Below are positions 56,025 to 64,000 of a stretch of DNA of 64,000 bases, piece by piece. The DNA lies in the NCBI GenBank assembly GCA_002337125.1, contig DDFJ01000004.1:2407889-2471888 (forward strand), written 5' to 3'. The DNA comes from Chitinophagaceae bacterium UBA1931. Lineage in GTDB: Bacteria; Bacteroidota; Bacteroidia; Chitinophagales; Chitinophagaceae. The translations under genes were made by a program, and so were the position numbers. The notes below the pieces were generated by a model. The model was not told where the DNA came from, did not search any database, and saw only the letters and a program-made list of their open reading frames with translations. Each line of letters begins with the position of its first letter. Within the stretch, counting starts at the first letter, position 1.

Positions 56025-56061
56025 AGTATATGTCAGTTATTGTTTTTATATCAGCAGTTGT

Positions 56062-56152
56062 TTTTCATAGCATCGCCTGTTGTGTCACTCACTTGTACGT
56101 TCAGTAATGCTGCGCATCTTTTTTATGTACGCATTTATCTTAACTATAAACT
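56062..56152 (-). repeat. dispersed intergenic repeat, copy 1
   Basis: Read on the minus strand, this segment shares AGTTTATAGTT, CGTACATAAAAAAGATG and AACAGGCGATGCTATGAAAA, in the same order, with the segment at 62334-62438. It fills the 131-bp gap between two genes. Confidence 0.65.
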
Positions 56153-56155
56153 TCT

Positions 56156-57043
56156 TTACACATCACATCGCTTAATCGCATCTTTCAGCGCAGCAATTTT
56201 TTCTTCTTTTGTTTTACCCGTTGAAATAAATTCCTGTGCAACGTAACCTGTAAAACCTGTTTCAACAATTGCCTTCATAATGGCAGGATAATACAGTTCC
56301 TGTGATTCATTAATTTCATGACGGCCCGGAACACCTGCTGTATGATAATGACCAAAATATTGGTGATTGTCTTTAATGGTATGGATTACATCACCCTCGC
56401 TGATCTGCATGTGATAGATATCGTACAGAATTTTAAAATTGGGCGAACCAAGACGTTTACACAATTCAATTGTCCATTTTGTATTATCAGCCATGTAATC
56501 GGGGTGATTGACTTTGCTGTTAAACACTTCCATCTGTATAATTACATTGTGCTGCTCGGCAAGCGGCATAATTTGTTTCAGCCCTTCCACACAATTGTTT
56601 AAACCTGTTTCATCATCCATGCCCTTCCTGTTACCACTGAAGCAAATTAAATTTTTATAACCTGCCGCAGCAACCAACGGAATAGCTTCTGTATAATCTT
56701 TAATAAGCTGTGCGTGAAAATTTTTATTGTTCCAGCCTTCGGTTAAACTTGTTTTACCCGCAGTATAGCACATGGAAACTGTAAGGCCATATTGCTGGGC
56801 AACTGGCCATTCTTTTGGTGCCAGTAAATCAATGGCAGTGAGCCCGAGTTTTTTTGCAACCGTACATAATTCATCAAGTGGAAGAAAATCATAGGTCCAC
56901 CTGCAAACAGAATGATGAATATTCCCTTTTAGTTTGAAATTATCTGGTTCAATATGTTCAATACCTGCAAACACTTTACCTGTTGTTAAAGCAACCGAAG
57001 TGGCCGCCAGGTTTTTTAATAAGGTTCTCCTGTTCGTTGCCAT
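56156..57043 (-). CDS. hydroxypyruvate-isomerase-like TIM-barrel protein (Tat signal)
   Basis: The 295-residue protein has an NRRTLLKNLAATS Tat-type signal and a xylose-isomerase-like barrel. Metal-binding residues typical of the hydroxypyruvate isomerase group are visible in IQMEVFNSK, ILYDIYHMQISEGD, GHYHTAG and the C-terminal YVAQEF. It probably acts on a keto sugar in the periplasm. It sits between the MFS gene and the GMC gene in the same strand. Confidence 0.87.
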   Translation of the reverse strand: MATNRRTLLKNLAATSVALTTGKVFAGIEHIEPDNFKLKGNIHHSVCRWTYDFLPLDELCTVAKKLGLTAIDLLAPKEWPVAQQYGLTVSMCYTAGKTSLTEGWNNKNFHAQLIKDYTEAIPLVAAAGYKNLICFSGNRKGMDDETGLNNCVEGLKQIMPLAEQHNVIIQMEVFNSKVNHPDYMADNTKWTIELCKRLGSPNFKILYDIYHMQISEGDVIHTIKDNHQYFGHYHTAGVPGRHEINESQELYYPAIMKAIVETGFTGYVAQEFISTGKTKEEKIAALKDAIKRCDV

Positions 57044-57069
57044 GATTGTTTGGTTATTGGTTGAATATT

Positions 57070-58290
57070 TTAAGAAGATACTTTTTCGTCTTTAAATACG
57101 AAAGCAAACAAGAGAAATACAGCTGCAGCAATAGCTGAAGGAATTAACCAGATCATTTTATAATTAAATGTTCCGTCGGCAAGTTTATAAGTATCCGTAA
57201 TCATTCCTGCCACAGCAAAACCAATCAGCATTCCCACGCCATATGTTGCAAGCGTAATTAAACCCTGGGCTGCACTTTTGTGTTGTTCACCTGCTTTTGA
57301 ATCGGTATAAATCTGTCCCGATACAAAAAAGAAATCATAGCAAACACCGTGCAAGGCTATACCAAGCAACAGCATAAATGATAAATTTCCTGCATTGCCA
57401 TACGCAAATAATACATAACGCAGCGCCCATGCAAGCATACCAACAAGAATTGTTTTCTTAAATCCAAAACGTGTAAAGAAAACAGGCAGTAATAAAAGGA
57501 ACAATACTTCCGACATTTGACCGATTGTCATTTTTCCTGTTGGATTTGCAACTCCGATATTTGATAAAAATGAGTTTGTATTCTGGTAATAAAATGCAAG
57601 AGGGATACAAATAAGTACAGATGATAAAAAGAAAATCAGGAAGTTTTTATCCTTCAGCAGTTTCAGGGCATCGAGGCCAAGTATCTGGTTAACGGAAACT
57701 TTTTCTCCCTTTCCTTTCGGTGGTGTTTTAGGTAATGTAAAGCTGAAAAGTCCTAACACCAATGATGCTCCACCTGCCAGCAGGAATGTATTTTTTAATA
57801 AACCTTCTTTTGTGCTTTGTTCAGAGTCCCAGTGAAACAGGTAGCTGATGAGTAAGCCTGCAACAATCCATCCAAGAGTACCAAACACACGGATCGTTGA
57901 AAATTCCTTTTCCGGATTTTTCATCTGGTTGAATGAAACGGAATTCACCAATGCCAGTGTGGGCATGTACAGGATCATGTACACTAATACATAGGGATAA
58001 AACGATCCGATATTATCTGAACTGTACATCATGTACATCAAACCAGCACCTATAATATGTAATACGCCAAGAATTTTTTCAGCATTGATATAACGGTCAG
58101 CAATTAAACCAATAATAAAAGGGGCGATAATTGCTCCCCATGATTGCGTGGAGAAAACCTGTCCGGATTCTGCGCCTGTTGCAGAAAGATTGGCATTTAA
58201 GAATGTTCCTAAAGTAACAAACCATCCACCCCAGATAAAAAATTCAAGAAACATCATGAAAGAAAGCTGCAAGCGTGTAGTTGAAGACAT
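57070..58290 (-). CDS. MFS transporter, NupG-like nucleoside/sugar symporter family
   Basis: The 406-residue protein has 12 predicted membrane helices and the pattern of the NHS/NupG family (MFLEFFIWGGWFVTLGTFL, FSTQSWGAIIAPFIIGLIADRYINAEKILG). It is the first gene of the minus module, starting 86 bp from the LacI-type site at 58376. Members related to NupG in Bacteroidota often sit with keto-sugar genes, so the solute may be a sugar rather than a nucleoside (inference). Confidence 0.87.
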   Translation of the reverse strand: MSSTTRLQLSFMMFLEFFIWGGWFVTLGTFLNANLSATGAESGQVFSTQSWGAIIAPFIIGLIADRYINAEKILGVLHIIGAGLMYMMYSSDNIGSFYPYVLVYMILYMPTLALVNSVSFNQMKNPEKEFSTIRVFGTLGWIVAGLLISYLFHWDSEQSTKEGLLKNTFLLAGGASLVLGLFSFTLPKTPPKGKGEKVSVNQILGLDALKLLKDKNFLIFFLSSVLICIPLAFYYQNTNSFLSNIGVANPTGKMTIGQMSEVLFLLLLPVFFTRFGFKKTILVGMLAWALRYVLFAYGNAGNLSFMLLLGIALHGVCYDFFFVSGQIYTDSKAGEQHKSAAQGLITLATYGVGMLIGFAVAGMITDTYKLADGTFNYKMIWLIPSAIAAAVFLLFAFVFKDEKVSS

Positions 58291-58375
58291 GCGTAATCGT
58301 TTTTGTTGGCAATTGAGAAAATTAAATTTAAGCGATTTATTGAATCAGCAAATAAAAAAATGATAATAGCATATT

Positions 58376-58387
58376 GCAAACGTTTGA
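58376..58387. promoter_or_regulatory. LacI operator between the divergent GMC modules
   Basis: GCAAACGTTTGA matches 11 of 12 positions of the operator at 23743 and lies in the 168-bp gap between the divergent MFS and GMC genes. It could repress both modules at once. Confidence 0.65.
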
Positions 58388-58458
58388 TGTCATTCATGTA
58401 AAATTGATTTTTCAATTTTAATTAAACTGTTAACTTTAAGACTTTCAACGGTTGCATT

Positions 58459-60207
58459 ATGGGAGAATTTCAAATAAAGGTTCAGCAAAAGAAATACGAT
58501 GTTATTATTGTAGGTTCAGGTGCCGGCGGTGGCATGGCTGCATATACATTGAGCAAAGAAGGATTAAATGTGTGTTTGCTTGAAGCAGGCGCTAACTATG
58601 ATCCGCAGAAAAATGTGATGCAGTTAAAGAATCCCTGGGAAAGCAAACGCAGGGGTGCTGCAACAAAGTTCCGTCCGTTCGGCGATTTTGATGCCTGCTA
58701 TTACGGATGGGATATTGACGGTGAGCCATACACGAAAACAGATGGTACGCAATGGGACTGGTTCCGTGCACGTATGTTGGGTGGCAGAACCAATCACTGG
58801 GGACGTATTTCATTGCGTTTCGGCCCAAAGGATTTTAAACACAAAAGTATTGATGGCTTGGGTGAAGACTGGCCGATTGGTTACGAAGACATCAAACCCT
58901 ATTACGACCGCATTGATCAGCTCATTGGTATTTTTGGTACCAATGAAGGTTTGGAAAATGATCCTGACGGATATTTTCTCCCTCCACCCAAACCACGTCT
59001 TCATGAGTTAATGATAAAAAATGGTGCAAGTGCTGCTGGTGTTCGGGTAATTCCCGGCCGTTTATCCATTCTTACAAAGAAAATTGAAAGCACAACCGAC
59101 AGGGGTACTTGTTTTTACTGTTCGCAATGTGCACGTAACTGCAGTATTGCCAAAGCCGATTTCTCATCAACCAATGTACTCATCTATCCTGCATTAAAAA
59201 CTGGTAAGGTTGATATTATTACAGGTGCAATGGTAAGAGAAGTGCTCACCGATAAAGAAGGTCTTGCAACCGGCGTAAGCTATGTAAACAAAGAAGACAT
59301 GCAGGAGTACCAGGTGCATGCAAAAGTGGTTGTGCTTGCTGCAAGTGCCTGTGAAAGTGCAAGACTGTTACTCAATTCAAAATCACCAAGACATCCAAAT
59401 GGCTTGGCCAACAGCAGTAATGTTGTGGGAAAATATCTGCATGATAGTACGGGCGCTGCAATGGGTGGTGTATTGCCAAATTTGTTTGGAAGAAAAAGAT
59501 ATAATGAAGATGGAGTAGGCGGTGCACATATTTACAGCCCCTGGTGGTTAGATAATAAAAAGCTTGATTTTCCAAGAGGTTACCATATTGAATATTGGGG
59601 AGGAATGGGTCAGCCGGCATATGGTTTTGGCTGGGATATTCAAACTTACAATGGAAAATATGCAGTAGCCGGTAAGAAAAAAGAAGCAGGTGGTTATGGC
59701 GCATCACTAAAAGAAGACCAGCGTTATTTCTATGGAGCAACAGTTGGTATGGCGGGAAGAGGTGAAGCAATTGCCTCTGAAAGTAATTACTGCGAAATCG
59801 ATCCAAATGTTGTTGACCAGTATGGTATTCCTGTTTTGCGTTTTAATGTAAAGTGGAGTGAGCATGAAATTAAACAGGCCAAACACATGAAGGAAACCTT
59901 CCGTGAAATCATGCACAATATGGGTGCTGTGATTACATGGGGCAATGATGATAATGAATCAAACAACTACGGTTTATCAAAGCCGGGTGAAATTATTCAT
60001 GAAGCAGGAACTGTGCGGATGGGTAATGACCCCAAAAGAAGTGCGTTGAATAAATACAACCAGGCACACGACTGTAAAAATTTATTTGTAGTTGATGGCG
60101 GTGCATTTGTATCGCAGGCAGATAAGAATATTACATGGACGATTCTTGCGCTGAGCATGAGGGCAAGTGAATATATTGTTGATCAATTGAAAAAAGGTAA
60201 TTTATAA
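58459..60207 (+). CDS. GMC-family FAD oxidoreductase, second module
   Basis: The 582-residue flavoprotein has GSGAGGGMAAYTL (FAD Rossmann), GGRTNHWGRISLR and HEAGTVRMG blocks. A CFYCSQCARNC motif (Cys218, 221, 224, 228) has the CxxCxxCxxxC spacing of ferredoxin-like iron-sulfur sites. The subunit-3-like partner starts 8 bp downstream. It is probably a sugar dehydrogenase passing electrons to the respiratory chain. It is related to the enzyme at 54342, but with a fuller cysteine set. Confidence 0.92.
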   Translation: MGEFQIKVQQKKYDVIIVGSGAGGGMAAYTLSKEGLNVCLLEAGANYDPQKNVMQLKNPWESKRRGAATKFRPFGDFDACYYGWDIDGEPYTKTDGTQWDWFRARMLGGRTNHWGRISLRFGPKDFKHKSIDGLGEDWPIGYEDIKPYYDRIDQLIGIFGTNEGLENDPDGYFLPPPKPRLHELMIKNGASAAGVRVIPGRLSILTKKIESTTDRGTCFYCSQCARNCSIAKADFSSTNVLIYPALKTGKVDIITGAMVREVLTDKEGLATGVSYVNKEDMQEYQVHAKVVVLAASACESARLLLNSKSPRHPNGLANSSNVVGKYLHDSTGAAMGGVLPNLFGRKRYNEDGVGGAHIYSPWWLDNKKLDFPRGYHIEYWGGMGQPAYGFGWDIQTYNGKYAVAGKKKEAGGYGASLKEDQRYFYGATVGMAGRGEAIASESNYCEIDPNVVDQYGIPVLRFNVKWSEHEIKQAKHMKETFREIMHNMGAVITWGNDDNESNNYGLSKPGEIIHEAGTVRMGNDPKRSALNKYNQAHDCKNLFVVDGGAFVSQADKNITWTILALSMRASEYIVDQLKKGNL

Positions 60208-60215
60208 TCGCTGTT

Positions 60216-60875
60216 ATGAAAAGAAGAGATTCAATTAAAGCAATTCTTGTTGGTACAGTTGCATCATCTGTATTGGTTGATGCGTGTAAATCAGCTGATG
60301 AAAAAAACAAACCGGTTGAAACGGCTCCTTCCAGTACAATTGACCGTATAAAAGAAGAAGCGGAGCTTGAAGCAAAACTGGACGCAGAAACTTTTTTCAG
60401 CGAACATGAAATGGCAACCATTGCTGTTTTAAGTGATATCATTATTCCAAAAGATGATGTAAGCGGCAGTGCTACTGAAGCAGGTGTTCCAGCATTTATT
60501 GAATTTATTGTAAAAGACAAGCCTGAGTTTAAAACACCTATGCGTGGTGGATTGAAGTGGCTTGATCTTGAATCGTACAAGCGTTTTGAAAAAGCATTTA
60601 AAGATTGCAATAGCAAGCAGCAGATTGAAATTGTAGACGACATTGCTTATCCCGAAAAAGCAAAACCTGAAATGAAGCAGGGCGTGGCATTCTTTAATCT
60701 CATGCGTAACTTAACTTCCACTGGCTTTTATACTTCACAGATTGGAGTTAAAGATCTTGGATATGCAGGCAATTCACCCAACCAATGGAACGGAGTGCCT
60801 GATGATGTACTGAAACAATACAACCTGTCTTACACCGAAAAAGAACTGAAGGAATGTATTTCTTATAACGCATAA
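60216..60875 (+). CDS. gluconate 2-dehydrogenase subunit 3-like protein, second module
   Basis: The 219-residue protein has a start with twin basic residues (MKRRDSIKAILVGTVASSVLVDACKS) that ends in a lipobox-like DACK. Residues ~60-210 match the subunit 3 family (FFSEHEMATIAVLSDIIIPKDDVSGSATEAG). It probably carries the GMC partner to the periplasm. The gene lies between the GMC gene and two Gfo/Idh/MocA genes. Confidence 0.88.
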   Translation: MKRRDSIKAILVGTVASSVLVDACKSADEKNKPVETAPSSTIDRIKEEAELEAKLDAETFFSEHEMATIAVLSDIIIPKDDVSGSATEAGVPAFIEFIVKDKPEFKTPMRGGLKWLDLESYKRFEKAFKDCNSKQQIEIVDDIAYPEKAKPEMKQGVAFFNLMRNLTSTGFYTSQIGVKDLGYAGNSPNQWNGVPDDVLKQYNLSYTEKELKECISYNA

Positions 60876-60891
60876 ACCATAAACCATTTTC

Positions 60892-62307
60892 ATGAGCGCA
60901 AAAAAATCAAGAAGAGAATTTTTACGTAACTCATCACTTGCAGCTGCAGGTTTCTTTATTGTACCACGTCATGTACTGGGCAAAGGATTTGTAGCACCAA
61001 GCGATAAACTGAATATTGCAGGTATTGGTGCCGGTGGTAAAGGTGCCAGCGACCTTGCTGAATTTGCAAAAAGCCCCAAAGTAAATATTGTTGCTTTGTG
61101 CGATGTGGATGAACTGCAGGCAGCTAATTCAGTAAAACGGTTCTCCAATGCAAAATTCTATTTTGATTATCGTGAAATGCTGGAGAAAGAAAAGAATAAT
61201 ATTGATGCCGTTTCTGTTTCAACACCTGATCATACACATGCTATTGCAACATTAGCAGCTATGCAGTTGGGCAAGCATGTATATGTGCAGAAACCATTGA
61301 CACATGATATTTACGAAGCACGCATGTTAACCGAAGCTGCCAAACGCTACAATGTTGTTACACAAATGGGTAACCAGGGTGGCAGTGGTGATGGTGTACG
61401 CAAAATGAAAGAATGGTATGAAGCAGGTTTAATTGGTAAAGTAAAACAGGTGCATGCCTGGACTAACAGGCCCGTATGGCCGCAGGGCATACCCACGCCA
61501 ACGGGAAAATTTGAAGTGCCTTCAACCATGAAATGGGATTTGTGGTTAGGTACTGCAAAGAAGATTGATTACAATCCAAAATATCATCCGTTTAACTGGC
61601 GTGGATGGTGGGCCTTTGGTACAGGTGCACTGGGCGATATGGCTTGTCATATCATGGATCCTATTTACCGCATTTTGCCGATACTTTATCCCAATGAAGT
61701 GGAGTGCAGTGTGCCCAACCAGTTTACCGATGCATGGACAGAAGCTGGATATGTTGACAGTTGTCCGCCTGCATCCATCATTCATTTAAATTATCCAACC
61801 AATGATGGTAAGAGCAATATTAAAGTAACATGGATGGATGGTGGTTTATTACCTCAGCGTCCCGAAGAGTTATTGCCTGACGAAGCAATGGGCAACTGGG
61901 ATGGCGGTGTAATCTTTGAAGGTACTAAAGGAAAGATGATGGCCAGTTGTTATGGAGCCAATCCAACATTGCTGCCAACGAAAAAAATGAGCGAAGTAAA
62001 ATTGCCGAAAGAAACCATCAAGCGTGTTCCTGAAGGTCATTACCTGCAATGGGTAAATGCATGTATGGCAGGAAAAGGAAATGCAGAAACAAGTTCGCCG
62101 TTTGAATATGCAGGTCCGTTTACAGAAAGTATTCTCATGGGTAACCTTGCTATCAGGTCATGGATGATGAAGAATCCAAACCTGAAAGGATGGGAAGATA
62201 AATATCTCGGCCGCAAAAAATTATTGTGGGATGCACAGAATATGAAGATCACCAACTTCGATGAAGCCAACCAGTTTGTAAAGAGAGAGTACAGAACGGG
62301 ATGGTAG
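60892..62307 (+). CDS. Gfo/Idh/MocA family oxidoreductase with Tat signal
   Basis: The 471-residue protein has a twin-arginine signal (KSRREFLRNSSLAAAGFF), then an NAD(P)-binding Rossmann fold (LNIAGIGAGGKGASDLAEFA, VALCDVDELQA). The family lysine lies in VYVQKPLTHD, followed by the C-terminal domain containing NWRGWWAFGTGALGDMACHIMDP. Such exported family members often carry the cofactor in a tight-bound form. It probably interconverts keto sugars produced by the GMC enzyme. Confidence 0.9.
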   Translation: MSAKKSRREFLRNSSLAAAGFFIVPRHVLGKGFVAPSDKLNIAGIGAGGKGASDLAEFAKSPKVNIVALCDVDELQAANSVKRFSNAKFYFDYREMLEKEKNNIDAVSVSTPDHTHAIATLAAMQLGKHVYVQKPLTHDIYEARMLTEAAKRYNVVTQMGNQGGSGDGVRKMKEWYEAGLIGKVKQVHAWTNRPVWPQGIPTPTGKFEVPSTMKWDLWLGTAKKIDYNPKYHPFNWRGWWAFGTGALGDMACHIMDPIYRILPILYPNEVECSVPNQFTDAWTEAGYVDSCPPASIIHLNYPTNDGKSNIKVTWMDGGLLPQRPEELLPDEAMGNWDGGVIFEGTKGKMMASCYGANPTLLPTKKMSEVKLPKETIKRVPEGHYLQWVNACMAGKGNAETSSPFEYAGPFTESILMGNLAIRSWMMKNPNLKGWEDKYLGRKKLLWDAQNMKITNFDEANQFVKREYRTGW

Positions 62308-62333
62308 GGAAAAGTTTATGGTTTGCGGTTTAG

Positions 62334-62438
62334 AGTTTATAGTTGGGCGTACACCGTTCATCTGACATCGTACATAAAAAAGATGAATTGTATTGCCAAC
62401 GATGAAGTGTGCGACGCAACAGGCGATGCTATGAAAAG
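62334..62438 (+). repeat. dispersed intergenic repeat, copy 2
   Basis: This ~105-bp segment shares several exact blocks with the inverted copy at 56062-56152 and 19 bp with 27700-27718. It occupies most of the 176-bp gap between two genes that are otherwise in the same operon. No ORF, start or tRNA was seen in it. Confidence 0.65.
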
Positions 62439-62483
62439 CAATAGCCGGTAACATTAAAAAAATATTTTTCTAAGTCTTAGATT

Positions 62484-63641
62484 ATGAAAAGAAAATTGCG
62501 AATGGCCATGATTGGCGGTGGTAAGGATGCATTTATTGGAGCTGTGCACCGCATTGCAATGAACATGGATGGATTGGTTGAACTGGTTGCAGGATCGTTA
62601 AGTATTAATCCTGAAATAGCTGTTGAATCGGGAAAGATGTTGTTCCTGGATGAAGACAGGATTTATACCGATTATAAAGTGATGCTGGAAAAAGAAGCAG
62701 CTATGCCTGCTGATAAGCGCATTGATTTTGTAAGTATTGTTACGCCCAACTTCGTGCATTTTGAACCTGCAATGATGGCATTGGAAAAAGGTTTTAATGT
62801 GGTGATTGAAAAACCAATCACATTTACACTTGAACAGGCAAAACAATTAAAAGCAAAACTGGAAGAAACAGGTTTGAGTTTATTGCTTTGTCATACATAC
62901 AACGGTTACCCGATGGTAAAGCAGGCAAAGCAGTTTTTGAAAAGCGGTGCATTGGGAAAAATCAGGAAAGTATATGTTGAGTATCCGCAGGGTTGGTTAA
63001 GCACTTACCTAGAAGGAACAGGACAAACACAGGCAAGCTGGCGTACCGATCCCAAACGAAGCGGCAAAGCAGGAAGTATGGGCGATATTGGAACACATGC
63101 TTTTAATCTTGCTGAATATGTAACCGGTTTGGAAGTAACACAGCTTTGCGCTGATATTAATATTGTTGTTGAAGGAAGAATGCTGGATGATGATGGTGCT
63201 GCATTTTTAAAATTCAACAATGGTGCAACAGGTGTGCTGATGGCTACACAAATTGGTGCAGGCGAAGAAAACAATGTAAAGATTCGTGTGTACGGAGAAA
63301 AAGGCGGTATTGAATGGAAGCATGAAGACAGCAATACATTACTTGTAAAATGGCTGGATAAACCAGCTGAAATTTACAGAACAGGCGCTGGTTACAATGG
63401 TTCATTTGCAGCACATAGCACAAGAGTTCCTGCCGGTCATCCCGAAGGTTTTCTGGAAGCCTTTGCAAACCTGTACAGAAATTTTGCATTAACCGTTTCT
63501 GCAAAACTGGAAGGCGAACAACCAAAAGAAGAATGGCTCGATTTCCCCAGCGTGAACGAAGGCGTGAGAGGGATGGCGTTTGTAGAAAACATGATTGAAA
63601 GCGGTAAGAGTGATGTGAAGTGGAGAGAGTTTACCCTCTAA
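62484..63641 (+). CDS. Gfo/Idh/MocA family oxidoreductase, cytoplasmic
   Basis: The 385-residue protein has no signal peptide: MAMIGGGKDAFIGAVHRIAMNMDG leads straight into the Rossmann fold. The EKP motif is present in VVIEKPITFTLEQAKQL, and a catalytic His/Asp region appears in SMGDIGTHAFNLAEYV. It likely oxidises or reduces a sugar after import. The other gene of this family, upstream, is exported, so the two may act on either side of the membrane. Confidence 0.92.
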   Translation: MKRKLRMAMIGGGKDAFIGAVHRIAMNMDGLVELVAGSLSINPEIAVESGKMLFLDEDRIYTDYKVMLEKEAAMPADKRIDFVSIVTPNFVHFEPAMMALEKGFNVVIEKPITFTLEQAKQLKAKLEETGLSLLLCHTYNGYPMVKQAKQFLKSGALGKIRKVYVEYPQGWLSTYLEGTGQTQASWRTDPKRSGKAGSMGDIGTHAFNLAEYVTGLEVTQLCADINIVVEGRMLDDDGAAFLKFNNGATGVLMATQIGAGEENNVKIRVYGEKGGIEWKHEDSNTLLVKWLDKPAEIYRTGAGYNGSFAAHSTRVPAGHPEGFLEAFANLYRNFALTVSAKLEGEQPKEEWLDFPSVNEGVRGMAFVENMIESGKSDVKWREFTL

Positions 63642-63771
63642 ATCTCCCTGAAGGAACTTTGGCTCGTGCAATTCTGTTCAACTTTATTGTTTAATCATCA
63701 GCTGTTGAATTTTATTCAGCAACAACGTATAATTTTTAACTTTTAAATACTCCCCTTTAGGGGTTGGGGGC

Positions 63772-64000
63772 ATGAAAACAATCAAAGGTCCTGCTATATT
63801 CTTAGCACAGTTTATGGGCGATGAGCCACCATTCAACAACCTGGAAGATATTTGTAAATGGGCTGCATCGCTTGGCTTTAAAGCCATACAGATTCCAACA
63901 TGGGAAAAGCGACTGATTGATTTAGAACTTGCAGCAGAAAGTAAAACCTATGCTGATGAACTGAAAGGAAAAATCAACAGTTATGGTTTGGAAATTTCTG
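63772..64000 (+). CDS. sugar phosphate isomerase/epimerase (3' truncated)
   Basis: The reading frame from ATG 63772 is open to the window end: MKTIKGPAIFLAQFMGDEPPF, then NNLEDICKWAASLGFKAIQI and TYADELKGKINSYGLEIS. This matches the start of a TIM-barrel sugar isomerase/epimerase that lacks a signal peptide. It continues the plus-strand keto-sugar module. Only 76 codons are visible. Confidence 0.8.
   Translation, partial: MKTIKGPAIFLAQFMGDEPPFNNLEDICKWAASLGFKAIQIPTWEKRLIDLELAAESKTYADELKGKINSYGLEIS

Overview
The window looks like a chromosomal segment from a Bacteroidota bacterium, most likely family Chitinophagaceae (inference). The evidence is moderate-to-low GC, a type IX secretion substrate with its PorP/SprF and OmpA partners, a SusC/SusD pair, two FG-GAP/ASPIC lipoproteins, GH13/GH65/GH37 sugar enzymes, many small lipoproteins and weak Shine-Dalgarno sites. 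No insertion sequence, prophage, CRISPR array, rRNA operon or ordinary decoding tRNA was seen.

Layout. 1-5.6 kb: the end of a giant repetitive T9SS type B cargo protein, then PorP/SprF and an OmpA-peptidoglycan anchor protein. 5.6-9.0 kb: a small lipoprotein, an MFS exporter, an alkyltransferase-like protein, a DUF5522 protein and TrmB. 9.0-9.4 kb: two tandem, roughly 172-nt tRNA-like RNAs on the minus strand followed by an intrinsic terminator; this is the most unusual object here. 9.5-27.7 kb: Lrp and LacI regulators, SusC/SusD, two FG-GAP lipoproteins, a secreted GH13 alpha-glucosidase and a GH65 enzyme. 27.8-35.8 kb: two vanadium-haloperoxidase/PAP2-like lipoproteins interleaved with two outer-membrane barrels and a FecA-like TonB receptor. 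35.9-46.5 kb: a second LacI regulator, an MFS carrier and a trehalase, converging on a sucrose block (SLC45-like carrier, GH13 lipoprotein, fructokinase, amylosucrase). 46.5-52.7 kb: mixed housekeeping and envelope genes (OppC-like permease, GT2, hydrolase, GH25 lysozyme, SPFH protein, DUF4440 protein). 52.7-64 kb: two divergent modules, each with a GMC flavoprotein and a gluconate-dehydrogenase-subunit-3-like protein, plus sugar isomerases, Gfo/Idh/MocA oxidoreductases and an MFS carrier.

The sugar genes look like one regulatory neighbourhood. A LacI-type operator resembling GCAAACGTTTGC occurs upstream of or between the main sugar transcription units (11083, 23743, 27765, 36892, 46441, 58376). 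The two LacI proteins have nearly the same DNA-binding region. Together the genes suggest import and breakdown of alpha-linked disaccharides and oligosaccharides (trehalose, sucrose, maltose type), plus an oxidative keto-sugar route. Functions are inferred from sequence recognition alone; no database search was run.
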